In this document: one piece after another, positions 6,571 through 8,723 of the stretch
Position numbering within the stretch: the first letter of the stretch is position 1
Layout of the letters: the number at the start of each line of letters is the position of its first letter
NCBI GenBank assembly: GCA_017620115.1
Contig: JAFZRB010000062.1
Coordinates: forward strand, 1-8,723
DNA length: 8,723 nucleotides
Source: Clostridia bacterium
GTDB taxonomy: Bacteria > Bacillota > Clostridia > Christensenellales > Aristaeellaceae
Direction: 5' to 3'
Made by a program: the position numbers and the translations under genes
The notes under the pieces: generated by a model
Database searches by the model: none
Told to the model about the DNA's origin: nothing
Seen by the model: the letters and a program-made list of their open reading frames with translations, nothing else

Positions 6571-8517
6571 TCAGGGAACGATTTCTATGATTTCATGAAG
6601 CGGCACCTCATCCACGATCACCGCGGCGCGGCCGCCGATGTACTCAAAGGGCAGCCTGCGCCCTTCCGGCTGCAGAACGAGCGCTTCGGGGCGCTTTTCC
6701 AGGGCTATGGAAAGGGCGACCTGACGGCAGGCGGGTATGAAATCCTCCGTCGCGACGCTGGCGGCGCGGTGATTGCCGTTTCCGTTGACCAGCTGGACGA
6801 GCGTGCGGCCGTCTTTGCGCAGCACGGAAACTTCGATAAGCCCTTCGGCGCTCTCAACGGACACCATCGGCGCGTAGAGCCGGCCGAGCAGCGCGCCGAT
6901 CATCGCGCGGTGCAGATACTGAGCGGCCTTCTGGTAGGCGCTGCCCAGATCCGTGCCCACCGCCGCGATTCGCCCGCGCCCGAACGGGCACACGACGGCC
7001 AAAGGCTCCGTTTCGCTCCGGGCGTCCGCCGACATGCGCGCGACGGTCTCGCCCTCTTGGATAGTCAGGGTGCAGGCGTCAAAGGCCGTGCCGAAGGCTT
7101 CGCCGTCCAGCGTAAATACGGAGCTTTCCCGCTTTTCCTTCACCGCGAAGGGCGCGCCAGCTTCCGCGAAGAGGGCGCATGTTTTCCCGCCCGCGAGCAG
7201 CAGGCTGCCCCCGCCGCGGGCGTAGTCCAGAAGCTGAGCGACCGTCTCTCCCGCCAGACCGGAAAAGAGCTCCGGCACGACGATCACGGGATACTCCGCG
7301 GCATGGCCCATAAGGGTGTGCTCGGAGACGATCTCCATGGCGTGGCCGGCGTCGCAGATAAGGCCGGTCATGCCCATGATCTTTTCACAGCCGTTGCGGG
7401 AGAAAAGGGAAGATGATTCGCGGTGCCTGTCGAAGGTGGAAAGGAGCAGCGCCACCTGATGGACGGCATGCCCGCGGAAGCAGAAAGGCTCTCTCGCCCG
7501 GACGAACTCTTCCACCGGCTTCATGCGGCGAATCTGCTCCATGCGCGGAGCGCCGTCGGGATACTGCGTGATATAATTCTGGAAACCGCCGCCCTGGGAG
7601 ATGATGGCGGCCGCTTCCTGCATGATCTGCAGCGGATGCTTGACGATATGCCCAGGCTGCCCGTCGACGGCGCGGCGGAAGTTCCAGCACATCAGATCCC
7701 ACACGTAATTCTGCTGCGCGATGGCCCGCGCGGCGTAGCGCGCGGAATTGAAGGAATCCGATGGGCTCAGGTCGCCGGAGATGAAATCGACCCGCGCGGA
7801 CACGGCCTCGGGCATATGGTCGCTGTAGGCCCAGTTTGACGCGATCTGGAAATCGGGATACCTGTCGTGCACGGCGTCCACATAATGCCGGACATAGCGC
7901 CGGAAAAGCTCCCGGCAGTATTCCCGGTACTCCTCGTAATGCGCGTCTTCGGGCGAGGCGGGCAGCTTGCCGTTCAGCGCGACGCCGGTCTCAGCCTCGA
8001 AGGCCCTCACGGTGTCGGGATGGAAATCGACTTCGCTGCCCCAGCAGTCGCCGTCCACCCACACGCCGTCCGCTTCGTATTTCCCGGCCAGCTCCATGAG
8101 CTGCGGAATGAGCAGCTCGTCCGCGTAGCGGCCCGCCGTGCGGGTGGCCTGTCCGCTGCGGCTGCCGTCCGCTCTCACGGCGCACTGATCGGGATGGGCC
8201 GCGCAGTATTTTTCATCGATAACGCCCGAATAGTGCAGATACAGAGCGACGCCCTCCTCCCGCGTCACGCGACGCCAGAGGGCCAGCGGATCGCCCGCGA
8301 AGCGCGGCATGGCGTTGCCGCAGGCTGTGGGATAGGAGGCCCAGCCGGGATGCCCCTTGCAGTCGATCTGCAAAAAATCCGGATGAAGCAGGCGGCAGAT
8401 CTCGCGGATGTCCTCCTCGCGCAGCGTACCGCCGACGGCGCGGCCGCCGGCGCGGCCGGGCGTGGCGTGAAAGTCAAAATGAAGGCCAAAGCAGCTCTCA
8501 GAACGGCGTTTTTTCAC
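6571..8517 (-). CDS. Glycoside hydrolase-like protein: TIM barrel plus GATase-like domain
   Basis: This 648-residue protein looks like an intracellular glycoside hydrolase built like GH42 and its hypothetical relatives (GHL6/GH151-type, from memory). Residues about 10-345 read as a TIM barrel: FGLHFDFH at 10-17, LYLHYSG at 92-98, DGVWVDGDCWG at 150-160 with Asp155 and Asp157 as candidate active-site acids, FQIASNWAYSDH at 223-234, and FISGD at 245-249. Residues about 350-545 read as a GATase-like domain similar to the beta-galactosidase trimerisation domain, with PVIVVPELFS at 410-419, YARGGGSLLLAGG at 432-444 and FGRGRIAAVGTDLG at 512-525. The C-terminal 100 residues look like a small beta domain. 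No signal peptide is visible. The start is a GTG with GGGAAGGA 6 nt upstream. It lies 33 nt after a CPBP protease gene and is probably co-transcribed with it. Substrate is unknown; fucosidase or galactosidase activity would be a guess. Confidence 0.75.
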   Translation of the reverse strand: MKKRRSESCFGLHFDFHATPGRAGGRAVGGTLREEDIREICRLLHPDFLQIDCKGHPGWASYPTACGNAMPRFAGDPLALWRRVTREEGVALYLHYSGVIDEKYCAAHPDQCAVRADGSRSGQATRTAGRYADELLIPQLMELAGKYEADGVWVDGDCWGSEVDFHPDTVRAFEAETGVALNGKLPASPEDAHYEEYREYCRELFRRYVRHYVDAVHDRYPDFQIASNWAYSDHMPEAVSARVDFISGDLSPSDSFNSARYAARAIAQQNYVWDLMCWNFRRAVDGQPGHIVKHPLQIMQEAAAIISQGGGFQNYITQYPDGAPRMEQIRRMKPVEEFVRAREPFCFRGHAVHQVALLLSTFDRHRESSSLFSRNGCEKIMGMTGLICDAGHAMEIVSEHTLMGHAAEYPVIVVPELFSGLAGETVAQLLDYARGGGSLLLAGGKTCALFAEAGAPFAVKEKRESSVFTLDGEAFGTAFDACTLTIQEGETVARMSADARSETEPLAVVCPFGRGRIAAVGTDLGSAYQKAAQYLHRAMIGALLGRLYAPMVSVESAEGLIEVSVLRKDGRTLVQLVNGNGNHRAASVATEDFIPACRQVALSIALEKRPEALVLQPEGRRLPFEYIGGRAAVIVDEVPLHEIIEIVP

Positions 8518-8523
8518 AGCGAA

Positions 8524-8531
8524 TCCTTCCC
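8524..8531 (-). promoter_or_regulatory. Ribosome binding site for the GTG start of the glycoside hydrolase-like gene
   Basis: On the minus strand GGGAAGGA ends 6 nt before the GTG at 8517. The first internal methionine is residue 70, inside the barrel, so the GTG is the only sensible start. Confidence 0.65.
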
Positions 8532-8550
8532 TTCAAATAACAGTCCGCGT

Positions 8551-8723
8551 TTATTCTTTTCCCGCGCGCAGCAGCAAAACGGCCGCCGCCGCGAGAAAAG
8601 GAAGACCGGCGACGATCCCCATCGGCGCGGGCCCCAGCAGTCTCGCGGAGCCCGTGTCGGTGAGGCAAACCGTCAGGGGAAGCGTAGCCGCCGCGTTGAT
8701 CGAGCCGTGCAGCAGCGCGGGAA
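8551..8723 (-). CDS. CPBP-family intramembrane metalloprotease, C-terminal end only
   Basis: An open frame enters from the window edge on the minus strand and ends with TAA at 8553-8551, giving the last 56 residues of a protein. It contains ALLHGSINAAA followed by a hydrophobic stretch, then LLGPAPMGIVAG and a final membrane segment (about PFLAAAAVLLLL), ending in a short charged tail RAGKE. The HGSxN segment and the LLGP...GIxxGLPF end resemble the last part of CPBP (CAAX protease/YdiL-type) membrane proteases, whose His and Asn in this motif belong to the active site. The catalytic EE motif would lie outside the window. It is upstream of the glycoside hydrolase-like gene on the same strand with 33 nt between. 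Identification rests on a short fragment, so another multi-pass membrane protein is possible. Confidence 0.68.
   Translation of the reverse strand, partial: PALLHGSINAAATLPLTVCLTDTGSARLLGPAPMGIVAGLPFLAAAAVLLLRAGKE

Noticed and set aside
5995..7416. A 473-codon plus-strand open frame spanning the URO-D-like gene and the glycoside hydrolase-like gene
   Set aside because: It overlaps two well-supported genes in another frame or strand, and its Arg/His/Pro-rich product has no recognisable domain.
1..8723. Defence island, prophage or CRISPR content
   Set aside because: No regularly spaced repeats, integrase, nuclease, toxin-antitoxin or phage structural gene is present; the genes fit housekeeping and carbohydrate/nucleoside metabolism.

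Overview
This GC-rich, densely coding window most likely comes from a Gram-positive anaerobe of the class Clostridia (Bacillota). The reasons are strong AGGA/GGAG-type ribosome binding sites, an HflX with the long N-terminal extension that I recall from clostridial HflX proteins, a VanY-type M15B carboxypeptidase, a clostridial-looking CPBP protease and several sugar- or nucleoside-scavenging genes. A GC-rich order such as Christensenellales or Oscillospirales is plausible, but this is inferred from protein style and no rRNA marker is present.

Layout: (1) Positions 1-2390, plus strand: the 3' part of hflX (ribosome-associated GTPase), followed 31 nt later by a secreted D,D-carboxypeptidase of the VanY/M15B family. 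(2) Positions 2391-2677, no gene: a bidirectional intrinsic terminator, then a roughly 160-nt imperfect palindrome that looks like a MITE/REP-type mobile or repeated element, then a small hairpin. (3) Positions 2678-5360, minus strand: a tight three-gene operon transcribed in the order nucleoside hydrolase, ribokinase, esterase, with gaps of 28 and 36 nt. (4) Positions 5361-5593: a divergent promoter region. (5) Positions 5594-6523, plus strand: a URO-D superfamily protein that is not HemE and resembles corrinoid-dependent methyltransferases. (6) Positions 6571-8517, minus strand: a 648-residue intracellular TIM-barrel glycoside hydrolase-like protein with a GATase-like (beta-galactosidase trimerisation-type) domain. 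It lies 33 nt downstream of (7) the 3' end of a CPBP-family membrane protease that runs off the window at 8723.

How the parts fit: the nucleoside hydrolase frees ribose from nucleosides and the ribokinase phosphorylates it to ribose-5-phosphate, so the operon is a self-contained nucleoside-ribose salvage unit. The esterase may remove acyl groups from the substrate. The glycoside hydrolase suggests further intracellular glycan breakdown. I see no defence system, CRISPR array, tRNA, rRNA or complete transposase. The most unusual items are the palindromic element at 2477-2638, the complete JAMM-type metal-site motif in the HflX N-terminal extension, the variant metal-site residues in the URO-D-like protein, and the unassigned glycoside hydrolase.
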